Below, one piece after another: positions 27,092-36,917 of a stretch of DNA of 64,000 nucleotides. The notes under the pieces are model-generated. The model ran no database searches and had not been told where the DNA came from. It was given only the letters and a program-made list of their open reading frames with translations. Made by a program: the position numbers and the translations under genes. Source of the stretch: Leptospira biflexa (GTDB lineage Bacteria > Spirochaetota > DYNZ01). Each line of letters opens with the position of its first letter. The first letter of the stretch is position 1. The DNA lies in contig DYNZ01000008.1 in assembly GCA_020720805.1 (NCBI GenBank), positions 1-64,000 of the forward strand, in the 5' to 3' direction.

Positions 27092-29230
27092 ATGGGAGAG
27101 AATTCCGATAAAGCATGGGAAAAAAGAGCAAGGGGTAAAGAGCCAGCGATGGACGAAAGAGGCGCAGACAGATCGATAGGTTGCAGGAGCTACGTCTCTG
27201 TTTTAGGACTATGGTTTTTGCTGTTTGTCTGGCTTATACCTTTACCAGCGCAGCAGGCAGTGGAGCCTTCGGTTTCTGGTATGCTAGTCGATGAGCTTGG
27301 GCCAGATCATCCAGTTTTTTCTCTGGAAGGGAGCTGGCTATTACGATTTGCCAAAGAGGGAAGCGACCCGTTCCCTGAGTTCTCTACCCTGCAGGGGTGG
27401 CACTTTGTCCAGGTTCCTGGTCAATGGCGCGAGCAGGGTTTCCCTTATAAAGGGAAATATGCCTGGTATCGAAAAGCGGTTATTTTCCCCGTAACCGCAA
27501 TGTATCAAAATATTGTTTTTGTGATCGGCAGGGTTGGTGATGTTGACGAGGTCTATCTCGATGGCAATCTGATCGGTAAAACTGGCTCTTTTCCGCCCTA
27601 TTTGAATATTGACCGCAATAAGCGCAGGGTATATCATGTGCCCAGCGGTTTTATCGCCCCTGGAAATGTTCAATATATTACGGTAAAGGTGTACAATCAC
27701 AACAGCGGCGGCGGAATAATCAGCGGCCCTGTTCATTTTACCCTATTTGATGAATCTCTCACCGATCTTCTCCTCGAGGAGAATGGGAAATTGCTGATAT
27801 CCGCAATCTTGATTATTGTCGCACTGTTTCTGAGTTATTATTATATTCGTCGGCCAAATCTGCGTGAAATATTTTTCCTCATGGTGTCGGCTACGCTGTA
27901 CGCCATATGGCTGCTGGTGTCCAGTCATCTGCTTAACTTTTTGGCTGGCAGTGAGTTTATTCGATTAAAAATTCTCACCTTAGTACAATTTTTTTTGCCG
28001 CTGTTTTTGCTGGGGTTTTTCCAGCTTTTTTGGGAGAAAAATTTACCAACATGGTATTGGCTTCATATAGCGCCGGTGTTACTTTTGATGTTTTTGCTGG
28101 TTTTGACGGAGCGCTATGAGTTCGTTCTGATCATTCACGAGCAGATCTTTTACGGTTATTCCGCGCTGGCTGGTTTAGAAATCCTGATTCGGCAGGTTCG
28201 GATACATAAAAGCGCGAAAAAGGAGTCCCAGGTTGTCTGGCTGCTGGAAGGGATACTTTTACTGGCCTTTGTCAATGATTACATCAAAAGCCACTTTTTC
28301 TGGCATTTGACGGCGCTGATGCCCTATGGATTTGCTTTTTTCTTCATTGGACTGACCTTTTTGCTGATTAGCCGTTTGTTTCGTAAATACCAGCAGATTG
28401 AGCAAGACCATTATCAATTGGAGAACAGATTTTTACAGAATACCTCAAATTATAATATGCGCAAGATGCTTCTGCAGCAGGAAATTGATCTGGCATATCA
28501 TCTAAAAAAAAGGATGATGGAGGTGAAGTCGTATGGGCACTCTTTTTTTCGGGCTGTTTTTTTTCATAACACTGTATGGAGTATTGGCCGGGATTACTTT
28601 ACCCACTTTCAAGTCACGGGAGGTAAAACCGTTATCTTTCTATGTGATTTAGACCAAACCGGCCCGCCTGCTACATTGGCTGCAGCGTGGTTTCAGTACA
28701 ACCTGGATCGAGTAACGCGCCGCCGCTTTAGCCCTATGCGCCTATTTGAGGAGTTCACTCTTCTTTTTCAGAGTCATAATCCTTCCAAGAATCTGCATGC
28801 GGTCGTTGCACTTCTGGATTCGAAATCCAGGAGTCTGCAGGTCTTAAATGCGGGTATGCCTGCTCCTGTGTACTACACTGCCAGGGAAGCGGCATTTTCT
28901 TCAGTTTGGAAGGAGGAGAAAAGGCAGAAAAATGTGGGGCAGTCAGGTGCGCAACCAGTTAGTTCTATAAAATCCCCATCTTTTTATGAGAAAGAGATTA
29001 AGATGGAAAAGGGGGATCGAATTTGTCTCTACTCTTATGGGATCGAGAACAGCACCGGTATGGCAGACAATATCCCCTTTGGCAGAAATAGAGTAGAAGA
29101 TTTTTTTAAGGCTACTCGAAAAGTCTCTGCGAACGACCTGGGCGAACTGCTATTCGCTGAACTTAGGGTTTTTCAGGATCAAAAACAGCAGTCAGAAGAT
29201 TGGTCTCTGGTTGTATTAGAGGCTATATAG
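27092..29230 (+). CDS. 7TMR-DISM receptor with C-terminal PP2C/SpoIIE-like domain
   Basis: A 712-residue membrane sensor. After a long N-terminus and signal-anchor (VLGLWFLLFVWLIPLPAQ) comes a jelly-roll 7TMR-DISM extracellular or galactose-binding-like domain (EGSWLLRFAKEG, VPGQWREQGF, AWYRKAVIFP), then about seven membrane helices (residues about 230-420), a coiled coil (QIEQDHYQLENRFLQ) and a SpoIIE-like phosphatase region with IGRDYFTHFQVTGGKTVIFLCD. The normal GDYYD and the later Asp residues are only partly conserved (GRDYF; DRICLYSYGIEN), so phosphatase activity is uncertain. Such proteins control anti-sigma antagonists or c-di-GMP and cyclase pathways. The start is ambiguous between 27092 and 27149. 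Confidence 0.8.
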   Translation: MGENSDKAWEKRARGKEPAMDERGADRSIGCRSYVSVLGLWFLLFVWLIPLPAQQAVEPSVSGMLVDELGPDHPVFSLEGSWLLRFAKEGSDPFPEFSTLQGWHFVQVPGQWREQGFPYKGKYAWYRKAVIFPVTAMYQNIVFVIGRVGDVDEVYLDGNLIGKTGSFPPYLNIDRNKRRVYHVPSGFIAPGNVQYITVKVYNHNSGGGIISGPVHFTLFDESLTDLLLEENGKLLISAILIIVALFLSYYYIRRPNLREIFFLMVSATLYAIWLLVSSHLLNFLAGSEFIRLKILTLVQFFLPLFLLGFFQLFWEKNLPTWYWLHIAPVLLLMFLLVLTERYEFVLIIHEQIFYGYSALAGLEILIRQVRIHKSAKKESQVVWLLEGILLLAFVNDYIKSHFFWHLTALMPYGFAFFFIGLTFLLISRLFRKYQQIEQDHYQLENRFLQNTSNYNMRKMLLQQEIDLAYHLKKRMMEVKSYGHSFFRAVFFHNTVWSIGRDYFTHFQVTGGKTVIFLCDLDQTGPPATLAAAWFQYNLDRVTRRRFSPMRLFEEFTLLFQSHNPSKNLHAVVALLDSKSRSLQVLNAGMPAPVYYTAREAAFSSVWKEEKRQKNVGQSGAQPVSSIKSPSFYEKEIKMEKGDRICLYSYGIENSTGMADNIPFGRNRVEDFFKATRKVSANDLGELLFAELRVFQDQKQQSEDWSLVVLEAI

Positions 29231-29297
29231 CAGATTTCTAATGAGTCTTTTGGAAACTTTTGAGGATAATCATTTTATTTCTTGACTTTTTGACTGT

Positions 29298-29325
29298 TTG
29301 CATACAATTTTATTTATGTATGCAA
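29298..29325. promoter_or_regulatory. inverted repeat upstream of the cyclase gene
   Basis: TTGCATACA (29298-29306) and TGTATGCAA (29317-29325) are perfect inverted arms separated by ten A/T bases. They lie among candidate promoter boxes (TTGACT at 29282 and 29290) just before the adenylate/guanylate cyclase. It is an operator-like dyad, or a weak terminator for the upstream gene since TTTTAC follows. Confidence 0.4.
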
Positions 29326-29335
29326 TTTTACAATA

Positions 29336-31246
29336 ATGCAAAGGTTTGTCTGCTTCCCAGACGGAGTCATTGTAAAGCGGCTCTCCCAGGGTTTTTATGA
29401 AGAAAAGCCCTTTAGCCTTTTTTTCGCAATAAAAGCGCATGCTGTTTTACGAATCAATTTATCGAAGCAGATCCATCAGGTATTGATTATCAGGGATAGT
29501 ATATTTAACATGCAACAAGAAGCAAAAAAACAAAGCAGTGAGATTCAGATAAAGCAAAAAAGCGGCATCTGGACAAAAGTCGACAATACTCCCATTATAC
29601 CTATCACGCTCAAGATTATTGTTTTATTTACGATAGTGATTCTGGTATCCAACCTGACAACCAACTATATCAATTTGATCTTTAACCGTACAGAGCTGAT
29701 CAACCAGAAAAGGGAGCTTTTGGCGAAGGATCTTAAAGAGATCTTTACCTACGCCAGCAACCAGTATGAGATCTACAATTTTACAAAAAATATTGATTCG
29801 TCTCTCGATGGTATCGTAAAAAAGGCGAAACATGAACTTGATAACAAGGAGTCGCTGCTTTTGGCTATCAAGGAAGATGGTACTTTTTTACTACAGGCCG
29901 CCTTCCAGAATGTATCCGGGCAGACCTTTGATAAAGCCCTGCTTGGCCAGATTAACGCCAACCGAGCCAAAAATATAGAAGAGGCCTTTGTGCATTTTCG
30001 GTTTGGCGTAAAAGAGTATTTTGGTGTGTATAAATACAACAGCAAATGGGGCGCCTATTTTATCCGCGCAGAAGAGTTGAATGAGTTCTACGCCAAATCC
30101 CGGCAGATTTTTCGAGATGTTAGTCTCATTATCATTGGCATCACAGTTTTGATCGCCATCTTTGGCATCTTTATTCTGCGCTATATCGTTCGTTTTATAC
30201 CGATCATTACGGGCGAGATCATGAAAATGATCAAGAATCAGCAGTTGGGGATTATCGATTTACGGAAAGCGCCGAATGATGATATAACCTATTTGGGAAT
30301 GGCCTTCAATTCGTTATCAAGCACCATAAACAATCTTCTATCTATCTTTCGAAAGTTTGCTAATCGTGATATTGTTATTAAGGCTTACCGGGAACGCGAG
30401 ATTCGTCTGGAAGGTACCCCTAAGGATCTTGCGATTCTCTTTTCAGATATCAAGAGTTTTACCTTTATTACAGAGATCCTTGGAACAGACATTATCAGGT
30501 TGCTGAATCTGCACTATGACCGAGCGATTCGCGAAGTCATCAAGTATGACGGGGTTATTGGCTCTATTATCGGTGACGCGCTCCTGGCCGTCTATGGAGC
30601 AATCGATGATAGCGAGTGGAATAAATCAATGGCCTCTGTGGAGTCTGCTTATCGGATTCAGGATGTAGCGGAATCTTTGCGGCAGGGTATGACTGCGAAA
30701 AAAATGGAAATTGAGAAAGAAAAGGGAAAGCTTACCCCGGAGGAGGAGCGGGTGTACCAGGCCGTTCTGCTGGAAGTTGGCATAGGTATCGATGGCGGCG
30801 AGGTTTTTTATGGCACGATCGGCTCCTACGAGCGCATGACCAATACCGTTATTGGCGATAATGTTAACAGCTCGTCTCGCCTGGAGGGTTTGACGCGGGT
30901 TTATAAAATTCCCGTTATCTGCTCTGAATATATCAAAGAGGATATAGAGAAAAATGTTGCCAATCATGGAATTCAGTTTGTTGAGATCGACACAGTGCAG
31001 GTAAAGGGAAAAACAATCGGTAAAAAAATATTCTGGCCTGTTCCCAAAGCTGAATTTAAGAAATTAGAAAAAGATTTACAGGTTTTTTCCCTCGGTCTGC
31101 GCGAGTACTACGATGGCAACTGGAAAGAGGCGTACGGATATTTCCAGAAGTGCAAGTTAAACCTGGCCAAGGTGTTTTTGGAGAGAACGCATAATGCAAC
31201 TTGTCCGAAGGATTGGAATGGTATATGGCAAATGACAAGCAAATAA
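29336..31246 (+). CDS. class III adenylate/guanylate cyclase, membrane-bound
   Basis: 636 residues: a membrane helix (ITLKIIVLFTIVILVSNLT), an extracytoplasmic sensor of about 160 residues, a second helix (VSLIIIGITVLIAIFGIFIL), a HAMP-like linker and a catalytic domain from about residue 365. The metal Asp residues are in LFSDIKSFT and SIIGDALLAVYG. The transition-state Asn/Arg are in IGDNVNSSSRLEG. The Lys that usually precedes the second motif (KxIGD) is Ser here, so base selectivity may be altered. A final alpha-helical TPR-like tail (YYDGNWKEAYGYFQKCKL) closes the protein. The start may be ATG 29510 instead of 29336, since no strong ribosome site is seen at either. It makes cyclic nucleotide in response to an external cue. 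Confidence 0.88.
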   Translation: MQRFVCFPDGVIVKRLSQGFYEEKPFSLFFAIKAHAVLRINLSKQIHQVLIIRDSIFNMQQEAKKQSSEIQIKQKSGIWTKVDNTPIIPITLKIIVLFTIVILVSNLTTNYINLIFNRTELINQKRELLAKDLKEIFTYASNQYEIYNFTKNIDSSLDGIVKKAKHELDNKESLLLAIKEDGTFLLQAAFQNVSGQTFDKALLGQINANRAKNIEEAFVHFRFGVKEYFGVYKYNSKWGAYFIRAEELNEFYAKSRQIFRDVSLIIIGITVLIAIFGIFILRYIVRFIPIITGEIMKMIKNQQLGIIDLRKAPNDDITYLGMAFNSLSSTINNLLSIFRKFANRDIVIKAYREREIRLEGTPKDLAILFSDIKSFTFITEILGTDIIRLLNLHYDRAIREVIKYDGVIGSIIGDALLAVYGAIDDSEWNKSMASVESAYRIQDVAESLRQGMTAKKMEIEKEKGKLTPEEERVYQAVLLEVGIGIDGGEVFYGTIGSYERMTNTVIGDNVNSSSRLEGLTRVYKIPVICSEYIKEDIEKNVANHGIQFVEIDTVQVKGKTIGKKIFWPVPKAEFKKLEKDLQVFSLGLREYYDGNWKEAYGYFQKCKLNLAKVFLERTHNATCPKDWNGIWQMTSK

Positions 31247-32442
31247 AGAAGGAGCTGGAAAACCTGGCGGAAGGCGGCAAATCGCGCTTTTTACCTGATG
31301 AGATCCGTGATCCAGAAAGCAAACCGCCGGTCTATTCTCTAGGAGAAGAGTTTGCCAAATCCAGGAAAAATAGAGGCTGGCTAATCTATGGATTGGTAGG
31401 ACTTTTTTTGGCAGTGTTGGTGGGGGGAACTGTAGCTTTAACAGAGTATATCCAGAGAACCCATGAGATCATCACTGTTGATATCAAGGATTTCGAAGAT
31501 ATCAATTTAACCGAGCTTTTAGATCGATCCCGTATTCATCAGGAAAAGCTGAAAACTGCCAAGCAGGAGCTAGACCTTCTGCGCGAGGAGTACCAGCGCC
31601 GACTGGGGATGGCTACGGGAAACGCGCAGCGGGCGAAGGTAACAGAGATGTACCAGAAGAGGATCCAGCAAAAGCAGCAGGAGGTGGAGCGGTACAATCG
31701 CCAGATCAAAGAGCACGATGCCAAACTGCAGGATGTTGAAAAAAAAGCTGAAGGTATTGTAAATAACTACCAGAGGTTGCATAAATTTCAGATGGATAAG
31801 CAGCGGGATTTCTATGAAGCCCGAATCCGGGAGTTAATCCTAAAGTACAATCCTTACTTTACATCGATAAAAGTTCACAATGCCCTCAGGGGTGAAGCCG
31901 ATCGCGAGCTGAAAGTCCCTGAATTGAAAGAGTATCAGGCTTTGCTTGCCAGAGAGCAGATCCAGAGCCGCGCTGATTATCAGGGACTTGTGAAAAAAAT
32001 TGAACATTATTTTGTTCTTCAGGATCAAATGAAGAAAATTCCCTATATCAATTCAGTCCCCGGCACTATCAATCGAATGGGTTTTCTTTCGAGAACAATT
32101 ATTGGCTCCTATAATGATATCTGGTACTCAATGTACCAGAGCATGGAGCGCAAGAATGCTCAGATTGCGCATTATGAGTATGCCCTGGATTATCTTTTGC
32201 AGAGCAAGCACGACGCTGGCTATATCATTGATCCGCGTAATCGCAACTATATGCGCGTCTATGTCAGCAGACGTTTTCCTGTTAAGACAGGCGATGTCGG
32301 GTTTGTGTTCCGGGCGGACGATATCTCCGTTGGCAAAATCCAGTTTTTTTATGCGGCTTATGGTTTAATGGCGAAGGTCGTCTCTCTGGATGCGGGTAAA
32401 CAGATGGAGCCTTTTGATAAGATTTTAATCAAGGTTCGATAG
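31225..32442 (+). CDS. single-pass membrane protein with coiled coil, 405 aa
   Basis: I do not recognise the family. A cytoplasmic N-terminus (about 55 residues) is followed by one membrane helix (GLVGLFLAVLVGGTVALTEY), a long coiled coil (LKTAKQELDLLREEYQRRLG, then VEKKAEGIVNNYQRLHKF) and a globular C-terminal part of about 200 residues ending VVSLDAGKQMEPFDKILIKV. The start ATG 31225 lies inside the last codons of the cyclase gene (22-bp overlap), which suggests coupling. The final block resembles an SH3-like fold by its Gly/Asp turns, but this is weak. It is a likely envelope-spanning structural or signalling partner of the cyclase. Confidence 0.7.
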   Translation: MANDKQIKKELENLAEGGKSRFLPDEIRDPESKPPVYSLGEEFAKSRKNRGWLIYGLVGLFLAVLVGGTVALTEYIQRTHEIITVDIKDFEDINLTELLDRSRIHQEKLKTAKQELDLLREEYQRRLGMATGNAQRAKVTEMYQKRIQQKQQEVERYNRQIKEHDAKLQDVEKKAEGIVNNYQRLHKFQMDKQRDFYEARIRELILKYNPYFTSIKVHNALRGEADRELKVPELKEYQALLAREQIQSRADYQGLVKKIEHYFVLQDQMKKIPYINSVPGTINRMGFLSRTIIGSYNDIWYSMYQSMERKNAQIAHYEYALDYLLQSKHDAGYIIDPRNRNYMRVYVSRRFPVKTGDVGFVFRADDISVGKIQFFYAAYGLMAKVVSLDAGKQMEPFDKILIKVR

Positions 32443-32483
32443 GTGTCAAAGTTTATGAAAGCGCGTGAGATCAGGAAGAGGTT

Positions 32484-33350
32484 ATGAAAAAAAGTGATAT
32501 AAAAACTATTTTTGGAAATATTTTTTTGCTGGCTGCTTTGCTCGCGGCTGTACCGCTGGCAGCTCAAAATTTTTCGGCGGTAGGTCTGCATGTTCTGGAT
32601 GAAAAGAAAAGTGAAGACCAGGTTACCTTGACGTTAAAAAGCAGCTCTGGTTTAACTTTTGGCTTGCGCCATGATGGCACTCTTAGTGATGCCCATTTGG
32701 AAAAGGTCTCCCGTTTTATTCAAATTGTCTCTGACTTGAAGAGTATCAAGCCCATTAAAATTGAGGTAACATTCTTTCAAAAGCAGTTGGACTTTCTTTT
32801 GGTGCCAGAGTTTTACCGCATTGGTGATTTGGATGTTCTACCTTACCTACCCGCTGGTTTATCCTTTTCCAGTCTCGATACACTGCAGTACAATTTTAGG
32901 CTCAAGGTGGATAACCTGTTTGTGCGCATTAAGGGCGATTTTTCGAGAGAGGATGAGCTGAACGCAAAGGTTGTGGAGGCGGTGAAGAATCCACATGCCT
33001 ATATTCGCAAGCGCGATCCGGAGTATTTTTTAAGCAAACTGGACTCTCTTCAGGAGCAGCTTGACAAACAGCAGAAGCGCACATCAGAGCTGGAACAAAA
33101 AAATGCAGCGATGCTCGATGTCATGGAAGTTATGCGCCGTGGAATCATGACCCTCGATAATGAAGGGTTTTTTTCCGGGTTTAAGGAGATTCCCAAGGCA
33201 AAGGTGGATTTTGTTGTGAATCTGAAAAGAGCAAACCCAGCAATCAACCGGGAACAGCTGGAAAAAAAGCTCAAAGATCAAAAGATGGAGATCAGCAGCA
33301 AAGAGCTGACAATTATACTGGCTCTCTTTTTCAACGAATTCCCCAAATAG
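32484..33350 (+). CDS. exported protein of unknown function, 288 aa
   Basis: A signal peptide (IFLLAALLAAVPLAAQ) directs export. The mature part has strands (VTLTLKSSSGLTFGLRHDG; YNFRLKVDNLFVRIKGDF), a coiled coil (LDSLQEQLDKQQKRTSELEQ) and a charged helical C-terminus (INREQLEKKLKDQKMEI). It reads in the same direction as the previous gene, 41 bp behind it, so an operon with the cyclase and the coiled-coil membrane protein is likely. No named domain is recognised. It converges on the FecR-like gene, which ends 8 bp further on. Confidence 0.65.
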   Translation: MKKSDIKTIFGNIFLLAALLAAVPLAAQNFSAVGLHVLDEKKSEDQVTLTLKSSSGLTFGLRHDGTLSDAHLEKVSRFIQIVSDLKSIKPIKIEVTFFQKQLDFLLVPEFYRIGDLDVLPYLPAGLSFSSLDTLQYNFRLKVDNLFVRIKGDFSREDELNAKVVEAVKNPHAYIRKRDPEYFLSKLDSLQEQLDKQQKRTSELEQKNAAMLDVMEVMRRGIMTLDNEGFFSGFKEIPKAKVDFVVNLKRANPAINREQLEKKLKDQKMEISSKELTIILALFFNEFPK

Positions 33351-33358
33351 CCCTTTCT

Positions 33359-34060
33359 TTACTTTGCGAAAGCTCTATCCAGGCTAAATATAGCCTGGAT
33401 ATCCGACTCTCCTAAGGCAGTCAGCTTACCTTTTTCTGAAAACCTCATCGCGCTCGCAATTTGGTTCCACTTGGTTTCCAGGGATGGGTTTATCTTTTCG
33501 TCTGGGTGGATTGTATCTGTAGTGGCGCTGACCAAGCGCCCGGCTGACAGTGAAATCTTTTGAAATCGGTCAAAGTTACTTCGCTGCGAGAGTTGCACCT
33601 TGATGGTTCCCGAGAATTGCTGCACAGATGCCAAATTTTCTTTGGCAGAAACCAGGCTTTGCACCGGATTGTTTTGATGCTCTACCCCTGTGCTGATGGT
33701 TGCGGTATGAATTTCTATGGGGATTCGTTCTGCCTGGGAAAAGGTAAATAACGATCCTTGATGCAGATAGAAAATGATCTTTTTTTTGCCTTTGCCAGCT
33801 TCCAGATAGGCAGAGCTTTCAGGTAAGAGCAAAATTCCTCCCTGATCTGTTACCTGGAGTAGCGCAAAGGCCTGTTTTCCCGTGACAATGCTGTCATTTT
33901 CAAAAATTATTACCTTTTCTGCCTGCAACTGGTTATTGATGAAGACATCGCCCTTGCGTTGGATAAAAAATGCATACGATTTTTCTACTGTTTTTTGACA
34001 AGCCGTTAAGGTTAAGGAGGTCAGGCTAAGCAGAAAAATGGATAAGATTTGATTCCTCAT
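33359..34060 (-). CDS. FecR-like lipoprotein
   Basis: A lipoprotein signal (MRNQILSIFLLSLTSLTLTA followed by Cys) and a single FecR-like domain: IQRKGDVFINNQLQAEKV, ENDSIVTGKQAFALLQV and LLLPESSAYLEAG, then YLHQGSLFTFSQAERIPIEI with TATISTGVEHQ. FecR domains of this kind sit in the periplasm and bind surface partners, often beside sigma or surface-polymer genes. ATG 34060 gives a normal signal peptide; a longer reading to 34150 adds an unrelated Lys-rich tail. It converges on the previous gene and diverges from the chemoreceptor across a 211-bp gap. Confidence 0.75.
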   Translation of the reverse strand: MRNQILSIFLLSLTSLTLTACQKTVEKSYAFFIQRKGDVFINNQLQAEKVIIFENDSIVTGKQAFALLQVTDQGGILLLPESSAYLEAGKGKKKIIFYLHQGSLFTFSQAERIPIEIHTATISTGVEHQNNPVQSLVSAKENLASVQQFSGTIKVQLSQRSNFDRFQKISLSAGRLVSATTDTIHPDEKINPSLETKWNQIASAMRFSEKGKLTALGESDIQAIFSLDRAFAK

Positions 34061-34271
34061 AGTATGATATAGATAATACGCCTTTATCTTTTTTTTATGT
34101 TTCGTTATAGTTTCGGCATATTTTATTTTTTTTTTATTAATCCTTGGCAAAAATAGATGATGATAATTCTATCTTTCCAGGAATTTTTCGTTTTTGAGTT
34201 AGTGAAATTGAGTCGTCTGTGCGAGGATTTTCACCGAAATAAGAATCAGTTTCTGAAAAAGGCTGGCACCT

Positions 34272-36340
34272 ATGAAATTTCAAAATTTATCTATCAGTAA
34301 GCGAATCTTGATACCAATTTTATCGATAACTCTAATTTTCGGGGTGGCTATGGCCATTACCGTCTCCTTGAACTCTCAGTGCATGATCTATTCAGGAATT
34401 CAGGAATTCGGGAGCTCGGAGAGAAGATTATGGAGATTATTTTAGTCGATATCGATCGGATCGGCAATAAAGCGCTCCATGTCTCAGCGATGGCTGCCGA
34501 GGTTCCCAAAGTGCGCGAAGCTTTAACAGATCCGAATGAGGCGCGTGCAAGAGCGATGCTCTGTAAAGAGGCTGAACCATTTATGATCGCTCTGCAAAAA
34601 AATGTGGGTCTGAAATCGGTTCAAATTCACTACCACAAGCCGCCAGCCCGAAGCTTTCTGAGGCTATGGCGAAAACCAGGCGAGAAGGACGGTGGCGATG
34701 ATATCTCGGGTTTTCGCAAAAGTATACTGGATACCTATGAAAAAAGGAGACCAGTTCAAGGCGTCGAGGTAGGTCGAGGCGGTGTGGTAATACGCGGTAT
34801 CGTTCCTATTGTTAGTGCAGCCAACACCTATATTGGTTCCGTGGAGATGCTCTATCCCATTGATGGAGTTTTTGAAAACCATAAGAAAATGGCTGCATTA
34901 GGAATGGCAGTTCTCTTAAAAAAAGAGTTTGCCGGATTGATCAATGAAAAAAATTTCAAAATGACCGAAATTGGTCAATTTAAATCGGTCTCCAGCTTTC
35001 GGGTGGATGTTAAAAAGATCCAAGAGTCTGATGCCCTTACCGCAATGGGGGGTATGCATGGTCGTTTTACAGGGAATCATTTTTTAATATTTGCACCTCT
35101 AAAAGATCATGCTGGTCAAGCGATAGGTGTTATCTCGCTGTTTTTTGATATTTCAGAACACCAGGCCAGGCTTTATAAATTTGTGGGCATTATTATCGCT
35201 GCTGTGCTGGTAGTGTTGGCTCTCTTTTTCTGGGTTATCCTTGTATTAACCAGAAAGATTGTGACGCCTATTAACGTGGCAATTGAGAAGGTGAACCAAA
35301 TTGCGGATGGAGATATGACTGTAGCCATCCAAAGTGATTCAACGGATGAGGTAGGCAGAATGCTCGCCTCCTTGCAGGAAATGGTAGCCAGGCTCTCTAG
35401 GATGGTTTTGTTTATTCGCGAAACATCGGAGAGTATAGCTATAGGTAGCCGTGAGATCAGTATTAGCGCGCAGCAATCGGCTCAAGGAGCCAATCAGCAA
35501 GCATCCTCTACTGAGGAGATTGCCGCTTCGATAACTGAGCTATCTTCTCAGGCCAAGCAGGTGTCGGAGAGCGCACGCAATGCCAGCGATGTCAGCGGAC
35601 GCGCTCAAGAGGATGCCCGGGGTGGAGCGGAGTTGATGGAGCAGATGGTAACAGCCATGGATGAGATCAGCGGCTCTTCGGGCAATATCGCAAAAATTAT
35701 GAAATCGATCGAAGAGATCGCTTTCCAGACAAATCTGCTGGCATTGAACGCTGCGGTAGAGGCGGCCAGAGCCGGGAGGTATGGCCGCGGATTTGCGGTT
35801 GTAGCAGAGGAGGTTACCAATCTATCCAAGCGGAGCTCAAAGGCGGCGCAGGAGAGTTCGGATATCATTGCCTCATCGATAAACAGTATTCGCCGCGGTA
35901 AAGAGATGGCAGTTCGCACACTGGAGGCATTCAAGAAGATCGTGAAACAGGTGGAGGAGATTGCCAAGATCACGGATGAGATTGCTTTGGCCAGCGCCGA
36001 ACAAGTCAAAGGAACAGAGCAGATTAATGCTGGAGTCCAGCAGATCGATCACGCTACCCAGCAAAATGCAGCCATTTCAGAGCAAAACGCCAGCGCCAGT
36101 GAAAAGTTAAAAGAGCAGGCGAACCAGCTTAAGGAGATGGTAGCCATTTTTAAGATTCAGGAAAATGAACTGGCAAAAAATCTAGCTTCTCAACTTGAAG
36201 TGGAAAAGAGGCGTCCCATTTCTGAACGCCGGGAGAATTCAGCGATAACTCTGGCAACACCAGGGAAGCTGGTGCGCCCCGAGGATGTGATTTCGCTGGA
36301 TGATCGCAATTCGGAGAAAAGAGATTTTGAGCAATTTTGA
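34272..36340 (+). CDS. methyl-accepting chemotaxis protein, disrupted by an 8-bp duplication
   Basis: A chemoreceptor with TM1 (SISKRILIPILSITLIFGVA), a periplasmic dCache/PDC-like sensor of about 250 residues, TM2 (VGIIIAAVLVVLALFFWVI), a HAMP domain and the signalling tip IAFQTNLLALNAAVEAARAG with GFAVVAEEV. The C-terminus has no CheR-binding pentapeptide. The first 40 codons are in another frame from the rest: AGGAATTC at 34394-34401 is repeated at 34402-34409, and removing one copy joins MIYSGIRELGEKIM. As written, the intact frame only opens from GTG 34379, lacking TM1. The gene may be phase variable, decayed or misassembled. It heads the cheW-cheA-cheD-cheB cluster. Confidence 0.85.
34394..34409 (+). 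repeat. 8-bp tandem duplication AGGAATTC x2
   Basis: Two exact copies of AGGAATTC lie inside the chemoreceptor gene, preceded by ATTC, which is the end of a further copy. One unit too many shifts the frame. Slipped-strand pairing at such a site could restore or lose the frame. Confidence 0.85.
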
Positions 36341-36368
36341 TAGTTCATTTCACTGGTAGGAGGATGTT

Positions 36369-36917
36369 ATGGCCTATGAGGACGCTTTTTTTGACGAGGA
36401 TTTTGATGACGAGACAATGGAAGATCTCTATTTGACTTTTCGAGTCAAAGATCGGGACTATGGCATGGATATTAGTAAAGTTCTTGAAATTATCGTGCTT
36501 CAGGATATCACCGATGTGCCGGATATGCCTCCGTTTGTGAAAGGTGTGATTAACCTAAGGGGTAAGGTTATCCCGGTTGTAGATATGCGTAATCGGTTTG
36601 CCCTGGAGACGGATGCTTACCATGACCGAACGGTTGTTATTGTTGTCGAAACTGTCCAGATGAGCGTGGGATTAATTGTAGATGCAGTAAATGAAGTTGT
36701 CAAAATTTTGCGCGATCAGATTGAGCCGGCGCCTAGAATAGGCGACTCCTTTGCCAGCAGGTTTGTGGAGTCAGTTGGCAAGGTTGCTGAGCGGGTGATT
36801 ATTATTCTCAATCTTGATAAAATATTGAATGAAAAGGAGATTGGGCAGGTTCATGTTTTACATTCTCAGGCCGCTATGGGACAAAGCGTAGGAATGAATG
36901 GATATGAAAAAAGATGA
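36369..36917 (+). CDS. cheW: chemotaxis coupling protein CheW
   Basis: CheW joins receptors to the kinase CheA in the chemosensory array. Residues about 20-160 are a CheW/SH3-like domain: YLTFRVKDRDYGMDISKVLEI, MPPFVKGVINLRGKVIPVVDMR and VGLIVDAVNEVVKI are the usual signature strands. The N-terminal extension is acidic (AFFDEDFDDETMEDL) and the C-terminal tail is short. AGGAGG lies a few bases before the start. It is placed between the receptor and cheA, with 20 bp overlapping the cheA start, so translation is coupled. A second CheW domain is present in the displaced cheA end. Confidence 0.95.
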   Translation: MAYEDAFFDEDFDDETMEDLYLTFRVKDRDYGMDISKVLEIIVLQDITDVPDMPPFVKGVINLRGKVIPVVDMRNRFALETDAYHDRTVVIVVETVQMSVGLIVDAVNEVVKILRDQIEPAPRIGDSFASRFVESVGKVAERVIIILNLDKILNEKEIGQVHVLHSQAAMGQSVGMNGYEKR

